From contig NZ_CP050191.1 of assembly GCF_011745145.1 (NCBI RefSeq), positions 3,266,084 through 3,330,083 of the forward strand: a DNA stretch of 64,000 nucleotides, in the 5' to 3' direction. The DNA comes from Mycobacterium sp. DL440. Lineage in GTDB: Bacteria; Actinomycetota; Actinomycetes; Mycobacteriales; Mycobacteriaceae. Within the stretch, counting starts at the first letter, position 1, and every line of letters begins with the position of its first letter. A model generated the notes under the pieces. That model searched no databases. It was given only the letters and a program-made list of their open reading frames with translations, and was not told the origin of the DNA. Both the position numbers and the translations under genes were made by a program. Positions 17,164 to 25,626 of this stretch are shown here, one piece after another.

Positions 17164-18638
17164 GAAAGCACCCGCGCGAAAGTCTTGGCTTCCATGAACT
17201 CCTCGAGTCCTGCGGTGCCCATCTCTCGGCCGATGCCCGACTGCTTGTACCCGCCGAACGGACTGTCCGGACTGAAGTAGTTGCCGCCGTTGATGGAGAA
17301 GGTACCGGTCCTGATCCGGCGGGCCACGCCCAGCGCACGATCCTCGCTGCCGAACACCGCACCGGACAGCCCGTAGATGGAGTTGTTGGCGATGCGCACC
17401 GCGTCGTCGTCGTCTTCGTAGGCGATCACGGCCAGTACCGGTCCGAAGACCTCCTCCTGGGCGATCTCACTGTCGGGGTCGACATCTGCCAGCAGCGTCG
17501 GGGTGTAGAAGTAGCCGGGGTCGACCTTCTCGCCGCCGGTAACCAGGGTGGCGCCGGCCTCGACGGCCCGCTTGACCATGCCGTCCACCTTGTCGCGCTG
17601 CTTCTCACTGATCAACGGGCCCATGTAGGTCTTGGGGTCGGTCGGGTCCCCGTACCGCACCAGGCCGAAGTTGTTCTTGATCAGCTCGACGATCTCGTCC
17701 CTGTGCTTGGCCGGTACGAGCAGCCGCGAGGTCAGCGCGCAGCCCTGACCAGCGTGGGTGACCATGCTGAAGGCCGAGAACAGTGCGGCGGTGTTGAAGT
17801 CGGCGTCGTCGAGGACGATCGCGGCGGACTTGCCGCCGAGCTCCAGGAACACCTTCTTCAAGGTCTCGCTCGCCGCAGCCATGATGCGCCGGCCGGTGGG
17901 CGTGGAACCTGTGAACGTGACCATGTCGACGTCGGGGCTCGTGGTGAGCACCGCACCCACCTCGGGGTCGGCACCCGAGAGCACGTTGACGACGCCGGCC
18001 GGGATGTCAGTGTGGTTGGCGATCAGCTCGCCGAGCGCCAGCGTGACCAACGGGGTGTCCGGAGCGGACTTGAGCACGACGGTGCAGCCGGCGGCCAGCG
18101 CCGGAGCGAGCTTGGCCAGGGCCAGCTGGTTCGGATAGTTGTAGGCGATGATCGCCGCGACCACGCCGCCGGCTTCCTTCTCCACCCACCGGTGATGCTG
18201 CATGCCGCGGCTCTCGATGTTTCCGAGGTCCTCGGTCAGCGGGTAGGTCTTCAGCAGCTCTGCGTAGTAGCGGACGATGTCGATCGGCCCGTCCAGCTGC
18301 GCGCCGGCGCACAGCGCGGCGGTGGCCCCGACCTCGGTGGTGGTCAGGGCGGCGAGTTCGTCGCGATGCTCGATCAGTGTCTGGTGCAGCTGCTCCAGAC
18401 AATGGACTCGCAGCTCGGTGTTGGTGGCCCAGTCGGTGTTGTCGAAGGCCTGCCTGGCCGCGGCGACCGCAGCCTCGGCATCGGCGACCGTCGCGTCCGG
18501 CGCGTAGCCGAACACCTCACCGGTAGCTGGATTGACGGAAGGAAACGTCCGCGGCGTCTCACGCAGCTCTCCGCCGATCAACAACTTCCGGTCAGCCCGC
18601 TGTTCTGCCGCGATGGTCGGCGCTTCCTGCTGCATCAT
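17160..18638 (-). CDS. NAD(P)-dependent aldehyde dehydrogenase
   Basis: 492 residues, standard ALDH length. Catalytic Cys300 lies in HAGQGC and the general base Glu266 in LELGGKS; the cofactor-binding IAYNYPNQLALAKLAPAL and FTGSTPTGR segments are present. It oxidises an aldehyde to the acid and is translationally coupled to the CoA-transferase. The start is ATGATG with AGGAGG immediately before it; spacing favours the second ATG at 18635. It is a paralogue of the ALDH at 29062. Divergent from the SDR operon across a region with the dyad at 18676-18714. Confidence 0.93.
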   Translation of the reverse strand: MMQQEAPTIAAEQRADRKLLIGGELRETPRTFPSVNPATGEVFGYAPDATVADAEAAVAAARQAFDNTDWATNTELRVHCLEQLHQTLIEHRDELAALTTTEVGATAALCAGAQLDGPIDIVRYYAELLKTYPLTEDLGNIESRGMQHHRWVEKEAGGVVAAIIAYNYPNQLALAKLAPALAAGCTVVLKSAPDTPLVTLALGELIANHTDIPAGVVNVLSGADPEVGAVLTTSPDVDMVTFTGSTPTGRRIMAAASETLKKVFLELGGKSAAIVLDDADFNTAALFSAFSMVTHAGQGCALTSRLLVPAKHRDEIVELIKNNFGLVRYGDPTDPKTYMGPLISEKQRDKVDGMVKRAVEAGATLVTGGEKVDPGYFYTPTLLADVDPDSEIAQEEVFGPVLAVIAYEDDDDAVRIANNSIYGLSGAVFGSEDRALGVARRIRTGTFSINGGNYFSPDSPFGGYKQSGIGREMGTAGLEEFMEAKTFARVLS

Positions 18639-18675
18639 CCTCCTCAGGCGATTCCCTACTGTGATGGAAACTGCA

Positions 18676-18714
18676 TTCTCATCACCGGCGAATCATACAT
18701 TCGCTCGATGAGAA
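18676..18714. promoter_or_regulatory. Nested dyad in the divergent ALDH/SDR promoter
   Basis: Outer arms TTCTCATC (18676-18683) and GATGAGAA (18707-18714) are perfectly complementary; inner arms GCGAAT (18688-18693) and ATTCGC (18699-18704) likewise, with a CATAC centre. The 39-base symmetric element sits 38 bases before the ALDH start and about 190 before the SDR start, and may control both directions. Confidence 0.45.
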
Positions 18715-18901
18715 CTCAAGTGAAAGATAGATTGGCTAGTCATGCCCTATTCGCTGCAGATCCACCATCCGGGCAGGCGGCACGCAGGATGGGCTCGGAT
18801 CTTGCGGTGCACGGCGATCCGAGAGTACGGTTCTCATAATCGGAAGGATGATTCTTGACCCCTGAGAAAGTCCGGCATCGCCCGGCGACCGGAGAACTGT
18901 G

Positions 18902-19603
18902 ATGAAGAATGCCGTTGTCACCGGAGGAGGTTCGGGCATCGGGGCGGCCATCGCCGCCCGCTTGCGCGCCGACGGGCTCAATGTCGCGATACTCGACCTG
19001 CAGCCGTCGGATGACGAGTTCGCCCATGTCGCCGATGTGACCGACCGGGACGCAGTCGATACCGCGCTCAATGCGGTTCGCGCCCAACTCGGCCCGATCT
19101 CGGTGCTGGTCAACGCGGCCGGCCTGGACTGCTTCAAGCGCTTCAGCGATGTCTCGTTCGAGAAGTGGCAGCAGATCATCGACGTCAACCTCAACGGCGT
19201 ATTCCACTGCATCCAGGCGGCATTGCCGGACATGCTCGAGGCCGGCTGGGGTCGCATCGTCAACATCTCGTCGTCGAGCACGCATTCGGGCCAGCCCTTC
19301 ATGTCGCCCTACGTTGCGGCGAAGTCCGCAGTCAACGGCCTGACCAAGAGCCTCGCCCTGGAACTCGGCCCCAACGGCATCACGGTCAACGCCGTGCCGC
19401 CAGGCTTCATCGACACCCCGATGCTCCGCAAGGCCGAAGGCAAAGGCTTCCTCGGGAACACCGACAAACAGATCGAGCAGACCCCGGTTCGGCGGATGGG
19501 CAAGCCTGAAGACATCGCCGCCGCCTGCGCCTTCTTCGCCTCCGAGGAGGCCGGATACATCACCGGCCAGATCCTCGGCGTCAACGGCGGCCGTAATACC
19601 TGA
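18902..19603 (+). CDS. Short-chain dehydrogenase/reductase (FabG-like)
   Basis: 233 residues, classical SDR. Cofactor motif TGGGSGIG at residues 8-15, NAAG in the core, catalytic Ser in ISSSSTHS and YVAAK (Tyr-x-x-x-Lys), then the PPGFIDTPM loop. It probably interconverts a hydroxyl and a keto group on an alcohol or acyl-CoA. ATG at 18902 (a GTG at 18899 is also possible) follows CCGGAG. First gene of the plus-strand set SDR, mycofactocin-type SDR, ferredoxin, P450. Confidence 0.9.
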   Translation: MKNAVVTGGGSGIGAAIAARLRADGLNVAILDLQPSDDEFAHVADVTDRDAVDTALNAVRAQLGPISVLVNAAGLDCFKRFSDVSFEKWQQIIDVNLNGVFHCIQAALPDMLEAGWGRIVNISSSSTHSGQPFMSPYVAAKSAVNGLTKSLALELGPNGITVNAVPPGFIDTPMLRKAEGKGFLGNTDKQIEQTPVRRMGKPEDIAAACAFFASEEAGYITGQILGVNGGRNT

Positions 19604-19647
19604 CGCGCATGCGGCGCACCCGAAACACCATCAGCGAAAGGACAATT

Positions 19648-20523
19648 GTGGGAAAGAGCGTAGAAGGCCGGGTAGCCGGGAAGGTCGCATTCATCACCGG
19701 CGCGGGACGTGGCCAGGGCCGCAGCCACGCGGTTCGGCTGGCCGAAGAGGGTGCCGACATCATCGCGGTCGACATCTGTAAGAACTACGACACCGTCGGC
19801 TATGCGATGGCGACGGCTGAAGACCTCGAAGAGACGAAGAACTACGTCGAGAAGACCGGCCGACGCATCGTCACCGCCCAGGCCGATGTCCGCAACGAGG
19901 CCGAATTGCGGGGCGCGCTGGAATCAGGGCTCGCGGAGTTCGGCAAGCTCGACATCGTCGTGGCTCAAGCCGGCGTCGCCGCGATGAAGGGCCAGCCCGC
20001 GATGCAGGCGTGGACCGACGGCATCAACACCAACTTTGTGGGCACCATCAACGCCATCCAGGTCGCGCTGCCACACCTCAAGGAGGGCGCTTCGATCATC
20101 GCGACCGCATCTGCCGCCGCGCTGATGGACGCCCACAACAAGCCCAACCCGGGCGCCGACCCAGGCGGCATGGGTTACATGGTCTCCAAGCGGCTCATCT
20201 CCGAATACGTGCATGCGCTGGCCACCGAATTGGCGGTGCGCGGCATTCGCGCCAACGTCATCCACCCCACCAACTGCAACACCAACATGCTGCAGAGCGA
20301 GCCGATGTACCGCTCCTTCCGGCCGGATCTGGAGAACCCCACCCGCGCCGACGCCGAGCCCGTGTTCGGTGTGCAGCAGGCTATGAAGGTCAACTTCATC
20401 GAGCCGGAGGACATCAGCAACGCGGTGCTGTGGCTGGCCTCGGAAGAGGCACGTTACGTCACCGGCATGCAACTGCGTGTCGATGCCGGCGGGTACCTCA
20501 AATGGTACGACTACCACGTCTGA
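19648..20523 (+). CDS. Mycofactocin-coupled SDR-family oxidoreductase
   Basis: 291 residues from GTG 19648, supported by GCGAAAGGA just upstream. N-terminal VAGKVAFITGAGRGQGRSHA with the GQGR turn, ADIIAVDICK, an extended insertion around MATAEDLEETK, catalytic MGYMVSKR (Tyr-x-x-x-Lys), NxCNTNML, and a VDAGG end. These match the actinobacterial family whose NAD is tightly held and recycled by mycofactocin rather than free NAD (established for the family). It likely oxidises the alcohol formed by the P450 at 20796. The protein from 26502 (minus strand) is a same-length paralogue. Confidence 0.88.
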   Translation: MGKSVEGRVAGKVAFITGAGRGQGRSHAVRLAEEGADIIAVDICKNYDTVGYAMATAEDLEETKNYVEKTGRRIVTAQADVRNEAELRGALESGLAEFGKLDIVVAQAGVAAMKGQPAMQAWTDGINTNFVGTINAIQVALPHLKEGASIIATASAAALMDAHNKPNPGADPGGMGYMVSKRLISEYVHALATELAVRGIRANVIHPTNCNTNMLQSEPMYRSFRPDLENPTRADAEPVFGVQQAMKVNFIEPEDISNAVLWLASEEARYVTGMQLRVDAGGYLKWYDYHV

Positions 20524-20557
20524 TTCCGCGTTCAGCGAATCGAAAGGAGTTGGCGTA

Positions 20558-20752
20558 GTGAAGGTTTCGGTTGATGCCAGTCGATGCCAGGGGCACACCC
20601 TGTGCTCGATGATCGCGCCGGACTCGTTCGTCCTCGATGACGTCGACGGTCACGCGTCACCGGTTTCCGATGTGGTGCCCTCCGATCAGGAGGACGCGGT
20701 CCGGGAAGCAGCGCAGTCCTGCCCCGAGCAAGCCATCCTCATCGAGGAATGA
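20558..20752 (+). CDS. [3Fe-4S]-type ferredoxin, P450 partner
   Basis: 64 residues. Cluster motif CQGHTLC (CxxHxxC) with the third cysteine in SCPEQA; His at the variable position is typical of actinobacterial P450 ferredoxins. GTG 20558 is preceded by AAAGGAG. It sits 34 bases after the SDR and 43 before the P450, and should pass electrons to that P450. Confidence 0.93.
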   Translation: MKVSVDASRCQGHTLCSMIAPDSFVLDDVDGHASPVSDVVPSDQEDAVREAAQSCPEQAILIEE

Positions 20753-20795
20753 CGACGGCCAAGTTGGCCGGCCAATGACAAAGGGAGACAACGCC

Positions 20796-22160
20796 GTGAG
20801 TATCGACCGCGATGTCGTTACCGACGACGAACGCAAGAAACACAAGATCCACTTCGACCGACACACCCCGGAGTACCGGGAGCAGTTCCAGGACATCACC
20901 GAGGAGATGCAGGCCAAGTGCCCGATGGCCTGGACCGATGTCTACAACGGGCACTGGATCGCCGCGGACAGCAAGCACGTGTTCGAGCTGGCTCGCTGTC
21001 CAGTGGTGTCCAACCACCACGACATCAGCGGTGAGACGCCGTATCAGGGCATCACGATCCCGAAGGCCAGCCGTGCCACCGTCGTTCGCGGCGGCATCCT
21101 CGAAATGGACGAGCCCGAACACAGCGCCTACCGCGGTGCTCTGAACCCGTATCTGTCTCCCGCGGCCATCAAGCGCTGGGAACCGTTCGTCGACGAGATC
21201 ACCCGGGCCGCACTCGACGAGCACATCGAGTCCGGCGAGATCGACTTCGTCGAGCACCTGGCCAACGTGGTGCCCGCGGTTTTCACGCTGGCCATGATGG
21301 GTATCGAGCTGAAGAAGTGGAACGTCTACAGCGAACCGACCCACGCCTCGGTGTACACGCCCGAACACTCTCCCGACCGGGAGAAGATCAACGAGCAGCA
21401 CCGCGAAATGGGCATCGACATCATCAACAACATGATGGAGATCCGGGAGACCCCTCGGCCGGGTCTGGTGAATGCTCTGCTGCAGTTGCGGATCGACGGC
21501 GAACCCGCTCCCGACATGGAGATCCTGGGCAACCTCGGCCTGGTCATCGGTGGAGGTTTCGACACCACGACGGCGCTCACCGCGCACGCGCTGGAATGGC
21601 TCGGCGAGCACAGCGACGAACGTGAGCGGCTCAGCCGGGAGCGAGACAGCCTGCTGCACCCCGCGACCGAGGAGTTCCTTCGGTTCTTCACCCCGGCACC
21701 CGGTGACGGGCGCACCTTCGCCGAGGACGTCGAGGTTGCGGGGCATCAGTTCAAGCAGTACGAGCGGCTGTGGTTGTCCTGGGCGATGGCCAACCGGGAC
21801 CCGTCGGTGTTCGACAGGCCCAACGAGGTCGTGCTGGATCGCAAGGGCAACCGGCACTTCAGCTTCGGTATCGGTGTGCACCGCTGTGTGGGTTCGAACG
21901 TGGCGCGCACGGTGTTCAAGTCGATGCTCACCGCGGTGCTGGATCGGATGCCCGACTATGTGTGCGATCCGGAGGGCACCGTGCACTACGACACCATCGG
22001 CGTCATTCAGGGCATGCGGAATCTGCCGGCGCGATTCACCCCGGGCAAGAAGCTGGGCCCCGGCCTGGACGAGACCCTGGAGAAGCTGCAGCGCCTCTGC
22101 AATGAGCAGGAGTTGGCCCGGCCGATCACCGAGCGCAAGGAAGCCGCCGTCATCGACTGA
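20796..22160 (+). CDS. Cytochrome P450
   Basis: 454 residues from GTG 20796, chosen for AAAGGGAG at 20780-20787; a longer frame from 20637 overlaps the ferredoxin and is rejected. I-helix GGGFDTTTAL, K-helix EEFLRFF (ExxR), heme loop FGIGVHRCVG with Cys364. It has a longer N-terminus (VSIDRDVVTDDERKKHK) than the other P450s here and belongs to a different subgroup. Likely substrate hydroxylase of the SDR/SDR/ferredoxin operon. Confidence 0.94.
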   Translation: MSIDRDVVTDDERKKHKIHFDRHTPEYREQFQDITEEMQAKCPMAWTDVYNGHWIAADSKHVFELARCPVVSNHHDISGETPYQGITIPKASRATVVRGGILEMDEPEHSAYRGALNPYLSPAAIKRWEPFVDEITRAALDEHIESGEIDFVEHLANVVPAVFTLAMMGIELKKWNVYSEPTHASVYTPEHSPDREKINEQHREMGIDIINNMMEIRETPRPGLVNALLQLRIDGEPAPDMEILGNLGLVIGGGFDTTTALTAHALEWLGEHSDERERLSRERDSLLHPATEEFLRFFTPAPGDGRTFAEDVEVAGHQFKQYERLWLSWAMANRDPSVFDRPNEVVLDRKGNRHFSFGIGVHRCVGSNVARTVFKSMLTAVLDRMPDYVCDPEGTVHYDTIGVIQGMRNLPARFTPGKKLGPGLDETLEKLQRLCNEQELARPITERKEAAVID

Positions 22161-22184
22161 CGCCACCGACAGCGGTTTCGCGAG

Positions 22185-22251
22185 GACGCCTTGTACGTCT
22201 GCCGCCTGTTAACCTCGAATGAGGTCGGGTTCGGCAAACGTGCAAGGCGTC
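22185..22251. other. Nested inverted repeats between P450 and haemophore-like gene
   Basis: Outer arms 22185-22197 and 22239-22251 match at 12 of 13 positions, and enclose a perfect small hairpin ACCTC-GAAT-GAGGT (22212-22225). A second symmetric run AAGGCGTCGCCTT begins at 22244. It may terminate the P450 operon or act as a structured leader or operator for the gene at 22287. Confidence 0.4.
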
Positions 22252-22286
22252 GCCTTCTTGGGCGAACAACATGGGGGTTCCAACAG

Positions 22287-22622
22287 GTGATCAAGTCTTT
22301 CAAGTACATCGCGGCCGCTCTCGGCGGGCTGGCCCTGTCCGTTGGGCTGTCGACGGGGTTGGCAGCCGCCCAACCCGATTTCAGCGGCGTGGTCAACACC
22401 ACATGTAGCTACGAGCAGGTGATGGCGGCGCTCAACGCGCAGCGTCCCGACCTGGCCCAGCAGTTCAACGCCTCCCCGTTCGCCCAGGGTGCATTGCGTA
22501 ACTTCCTGGCCTCGGGGCCCGCCCAGCGTCAGCAGACCGTGGCCCAGCTGCAGTCCAACCCGGCCGCTCAGGAGTACTTCGGGCCGATCAACTCGATCGC
22601 GGGCAGCTGCAACAACTACTGA
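22287..22622 (+). CDS. Haemophore-related secreted protein (mycobacterial haem-binding type)
   Basis: 111 residues from GTG 22287. Signal peptide FKYIAAALGGLALSVGLS, probable cleavage in LAAAQPD. The mature part carries TTCSYEQVMAALNAQRPD, QFNASPFAQ, LRNFLASGPAQRQQ and a final Cys in GSCNNY, the layout of the small helical haem-binding exported family typified by Rv0203 (family knowledge). It is separate from the P450 operon and convergent with the P450 at 22655. The link to haem supply for the many P450s nearby is speculative. Confidence 0.8.
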   Translation: MIKSFKYIAAALGGLALSVGLSTGLAAAQPDFSGVVNTTCSYEQVMAALNAQRPDLAQQFNASPFAQGALRNFLASGPAQRQQTVAQLQSNPAAQEYFGPINSIAGSCNNY

Positions 22623-22654
22623 GCTTTTGGCTGCGCGAACAGACCCTGGCGTGG

Positions 22655-23869
22655 TCACCCGGTCTTGACCGGCATCCGCGCCCATCCCCGCACGCTTGAG
22701 GTGTGGGCCATGCTCGCGTGTTCGTAGTCGACCTCCCAGTCGGTCCACCGCTTCAAGACCTCTTCGAAGGCCACCCGAGCCTCAAGCCTGGCCAGCGCCG
22801 AGCCGAGGCAGAAATGCAGACCCTGGCCGAAGCTCAGATGGCTGCCTTTACGGTGGATGTCATAGCGGTCCGGATCGCTGTACCGGGCGTCGTCCCGGTT
22901 GGCCGAGCCGTTGAGCAGCAGCATGTAGGACCCCTCGGTCACGGTCTGCCCGTACAGTTCGACGTCGCGCGCGACGTAACGCGCCTGCACCGGTGACGGC
23001 GGCTCGAAGCGCAGTGTCTCCTCCACGGCCGACGGGATCAATGACGGATCGGCGGCGAGTTCATGGCGTTGGGCGGCGTGCTCTCCGAGCAGCTGCCCCA
23101 TGAAACCGATGAGCCGAGCGGTGGTTTCTCCCCCGGCTCCGGCGATCATGGCCGTGTAGGCGAGAACTTCGGTGCGGTCCAACTGGCGCCGCGATCCATC
23201 CGGCTCCTCCACTTCCGCGTTGAGCAGTTCGGTCATGAGGTCATCGGACGGATGGGTTGCCCGCCACTCGATGTACTCGGCGAACTCTGCGAGGGACTCG
23301 GCGAAAACTGTCGCACTGACGTCCCCGGCCTCACTCGCGACTGAAATGCTCTTGTCGGTGCGGTCACGGATCTTCTCCTGTCCCTGCTCGGGAATCCCGA
23401 GCAGGTAGCCGATGGTGCGCATCGGCATGATCGCGCCGAGGTCGGCGACGAAGTCCAATCCGTCGCTGTCCATCAGTGGATCGAGTGCCCTAGAACAGAA
23501 TCCACGGACCAGGTCTTCGACGGCCAGCATGCGCCGGGGCGTGAAGACGCGCGAGAGCAGACGCCGGTGCAGATCATGCAGCGGTGGGTCCTCAAACAGC
23601 AGGATGCCCGGCGGCACCTCGATGCCGCTGAACAGAATGTCCGCGGTCGTGCCCCGCCCCGACCGATACGTCTCCCAATCGGGCAGGGCCTTGGCGACAT
23701 CGTCGTAGCGGCTCAGCGCGTAGAACTTGTACTTGTCGTTGTGGTACAGCGGAGCTTCTTGACGCATACGTCGCCAGATCGGATACGGATCGTCATCAAT
23801 CGCGAAGTCGAAGGGGTCGTAATACAACTCCGCCGCTGGGTCGACCGTCACTGTCGTATTGCCTTCCAA
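22655..23869 (-). CDS. Cytochrome P450
   Basis: 404 residues. I-helix AGAGGETTARL, ExxR in EETLR, heme loop FGQGLHFCLGSAL with Cys354. N-terminus has ELYYDPFDFAIDDDPYP, similar to the P450s at 53689 and 63593. It lies 33 bases downstream of the AveC-like gene and probably forms an operon with it and the 45-residue membrane peptide, controlled by the TetR at 24943. Confidence 0.94.
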   Translation of the reverse strand: MEGNTTVTVDPAAELYYDPFDFAIDDDPYPIWRRMRQEAPLYHNDKYKFYALSRYDDVAKALPDWETYRSGRGTTADILFSGIEVPPGILLFEDPPLHDLHRRLLSRVFTPRRMLAVEDLVRGFCSRALDPLMDSDGLDFVADLGAIMPMRTIGYLLGIPEQGQEKIRDRTDKSISVASEAGDVSATVFAESLAEFAEYIEWRATHPSDDLMTELLNAEVEEPDGSRRQLDRTEVLAYTAMIAGAGGETTARLIGFMGQLLGEHAAQRHELAADPSLIPSAVEETLRFEPPSPVQARYVARDVELYGQTVTEGSYMLLLNGSANRDDARYSDPDRYDIHRKGSHLSFGQGLHFCLGSALARLEARVAFEEVLKRWTDWEVDYEHASMAHTSSVRGWARMPVKTG

Positions 23870-23902
23870 TCATGCTGTGTGCCTGGCGATTCACCGCGGG
23901 TG

Positions 23903-24685
23903 CTACTTGGGCTGATTCGGCACCCCGGGGAAGAACTGCTCGGTGGGCCCTGCGGTCACCCAACCCCCGAGCTTGGTGACCAGGTGCGGCGCGAAAACCG
24001 AGGCGTAGACCGCGTGTCCGACCACGATCACGGCGATCGCCGACAGCACACCCGATTGCAGGCGAGTCGCCGACATCTTGTCGGCCCATATCTCGATCAC
24101 GTTGCGGCCCTCGGAATCGGTGCGGCCCAACAGATACGTGAAGACCATCATCTGCAGACCCATCGCGATGGCGTCGTAGATCGGGTACTGGTGCTTTGTT
24201 CCTTCCCACAGCCCCAAACCTTCGATCACATAGCCGTAGTAGAACAGGCCGAGCCGCGCACCGATGATCGCGTTGAAGAACAAGGCCCAGAGGAATCCGA
24301 CAGCGAAGCCCACGGCCAGCAGGGTCTGTGGTCGACGCCAGTTCCACTTCCCGCACACCCAACGGCCGAGTGCCGCACCGATGATGGCCGGCAGTACGAA
24401 GTACCCCATGTAGCCCACCGGAACCGCAGACGGCAAGCCGCCGCCCCAGGTCATGTTGAGCGGCCACCAGGACGGCATCCGCGGGAGTTCGGGCGGGAAC
24501 TGCGCATACACCGCCCAGTCGTACGGTGCCTCGATCCAGGAGAACGAGAGCGCCGAGATGCACAACAGCAGCAACGGGTGCAGGCGCCCACGTCGCACAC
24601 TCAGGTAGATACCGACGGCCAGGAAACCCAGACCGCTGATGTACGCGAACGCCACCCCGGCGTTGATCAAGAACTGTACGGTCAC
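23903..24685 (-). CDS. AveC-like (spirocyclase AveC family) membrane protein
   Basis: 260 residues with about six to seven hydrophobic segments. It resembles the family named after AveC, the avermectin dehydratase/spirocyclase; a shared region is WIEAPYDWAVYAQFPP, matched in position by QDPIMNWAPYAVYNP in the paralogue at 31407. Mycobacteria carry several such proteins beside P450s, with no established role. GTG start overlaps the stop of the small membrane peptide (GTGA). It could be a membrane-bound cyclase or dehydratase, or an accessory protein for lipid-soluble P450 substrates. Confidence 0.72.
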   Translation of the reverse strand: MTVQFLINAGVAFAYISGLGFLAVGIYLSVRRGRLHPLLLLCISALSFSWIEAPYDWAVYAQFPPELPRMPSWWPLNMTWGGGLPSAVPVGYMGYFVLPAIIGAALGRWVCGKWNWRRPQTLLAVGFAVGFLWALFFNAIIGARLGLFYYGYVIEGLGLWEGTKHQYPIYDAIAMGLQMMVFTYLLGRTDSEGRNVIEIWADKMSATRLQSGVLSAIAVIVVGHAVYASVFAPHLVTKLGGWVTAGPTEQFFPGVPNQPK

Positions 24686-24819
24686 TGGTCCACCACCGGC
24701 CCCGATGTGGGCTGGGGCTCAGGCGGTGAGCGACGCGCCTCCGGGTCGAAATAAAGCACCAGGCCGACGATCAGGACGATCAGGCCAAACAGAGTGCCCA
24801 ACATGATGATTGCGCCCAC
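24682..24819 (-). CDS. 45-residue single-span membrane peptide
   Basis: Short gene from GTG 24819, preceded by a strong GAGGAGG. It begins MGAIIMLGTLFGLIVLIVG (one TM helix, about residues 3-22), followed by YFDPEARR and a Pro-rich tail ending in GPVVDQ. The positive-inside pattern suggests a cytosolic C-terminus. Its stop overlaps the AveC-like start by four bases, so it is translationally coupled and probably a subunit or assembly peptide of that membrane protein. First gene of its operon, under the operator at 24849-24870. Confidence 0.7.
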   Translation of the reverse strand: MGAIIMLGTLFGLIVLIVGLVLYFDPEARRSPPEPQPTSGPVVDQ

Positions 24820-24848
24820 TGCCACCTCCTCGGACACGACGTTTCAGT

Positions 24849-24870
24849 TTTAATAGTGGACACTATTAAA
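24849..24870. promoter_or_regulatory. Perfect TetR-type operator
   Basis: TTTAATAGTG-GA-CACTATTAAA: ten-base arms, fully symmetric, two-base centre, AT-rich in a GC-rich genome. It lies between the TetR gene at 24943 and the divergent peptide/AveC/P450 operon starting at 24819, the standard position for a local repressor that controls both directions. Confidence 0.75.
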
Positions 24871-24942
24871 CGGCGTTGGTCAAGGTCGCCTATGGTGAAG
24901 ACCGGAACAGCACCGGCAGGGAGAAAATAGGAGAGATCGGCC

Positions 24943-25623
24943 ATGGCCCAGGGACGTTCGGCACCGAAGCAGCCGGCCGGGTCTCGGTCCTCCAAGCCGA
25001 ATTCGGATTCGTCCGTCCGCCGGCCCCGCGGCGAGGCCCGCAGGCTGTTGCTCGACGGGGGTCGCGAGCTGTTCTCCCGGCAGGGCTACCGCAGCACGAC
25101 GACCCGGGAAATCGCCGAGGCGGCAGGCGTCAGTGAATACCTGTTGTTCCGTCACTTCGGTTCAAAGGCCGGCCTGTTCCGGGAGGCACTTGTGCTGCCC
25201 TTCACCGACTTTGTCGACGGCTTCGGCACCACCTGGCAGGCCGTCGTCCCGGAGGAGACCGACGAAGATCAGCTGACCCGGCAGTTCGTCGGCCAGCTCT
25301 ACGACGTGCTCGTGGCGCATCAGGGCCTTCTCCTGACCCTCGTCGCGTCAGACGGTCTCAGTGCGGAAGACATCGAGAATGCGGGTATCGCCGACATCAG
25401 ACGAGCGCTGAGCCTGCTCGGTCAGATCAGCGCGGAGGGTATGCGTTTGCGCGGACTGCGATCGGCACATCCAGATCTGCCGGCCCACTCGGCGGTGGCC
25501 CTGATTGTCGGCATGGTCGCGCTGCGTTCGACCTTCTTCGGCGATTGCCCCCCATCGCGGGAGGCAATCGTCGACGAGCTCGCACAAGCCCTCCTACACG
25601 GCTTCCTGCACCGACCCGAATGA
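24943..25623 (+). CDS. TetR/AcrR-family transcriptional regulator
   Basis: 226 residues. An Arg/Ser/Pro-rich N-terminal tail of about 25 residues precedes the helix-turn-helix (about residues 45-68: TTREIAEAAGVSEYLLFRHF). The ligand domain is helical. AGGAGAG upstream supports the ATG. The perfect palindrome at 24849-24870 is its likely operator and the divergent AveC/P450 operon its likely target. Only three bases separate its stop from the convergent SDR stop. Confidence 0.92.
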   Translation: MAQGRSAPKQPAGSRSSKPNSDSSVRRPRGEARRLLLDGGRELFSRQGYRSTTTREIAEAAGVSEYLLFRHFGSKAGLFREALVLPFTDFVDGFGTTWQAVVPEETDEDQLTRQFVGQLYDVLVAHQGLLLTLVASDGLSAEDIENAGIADIRRALSLLGQISAEGMRLRGLRSAHPDLPAHSAVALIVGMVALRSTFFGDCPPSREAIVDELAQALLHGFLHRPE

Positions 25624-25626
25624 GAA

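Noticed and set aside
20739..22166. 475-codon minus-strand open frame opposite the P450 at 20796
   Set aside because: Antisense shadow; the plus strand has heme and I-helix motifs.
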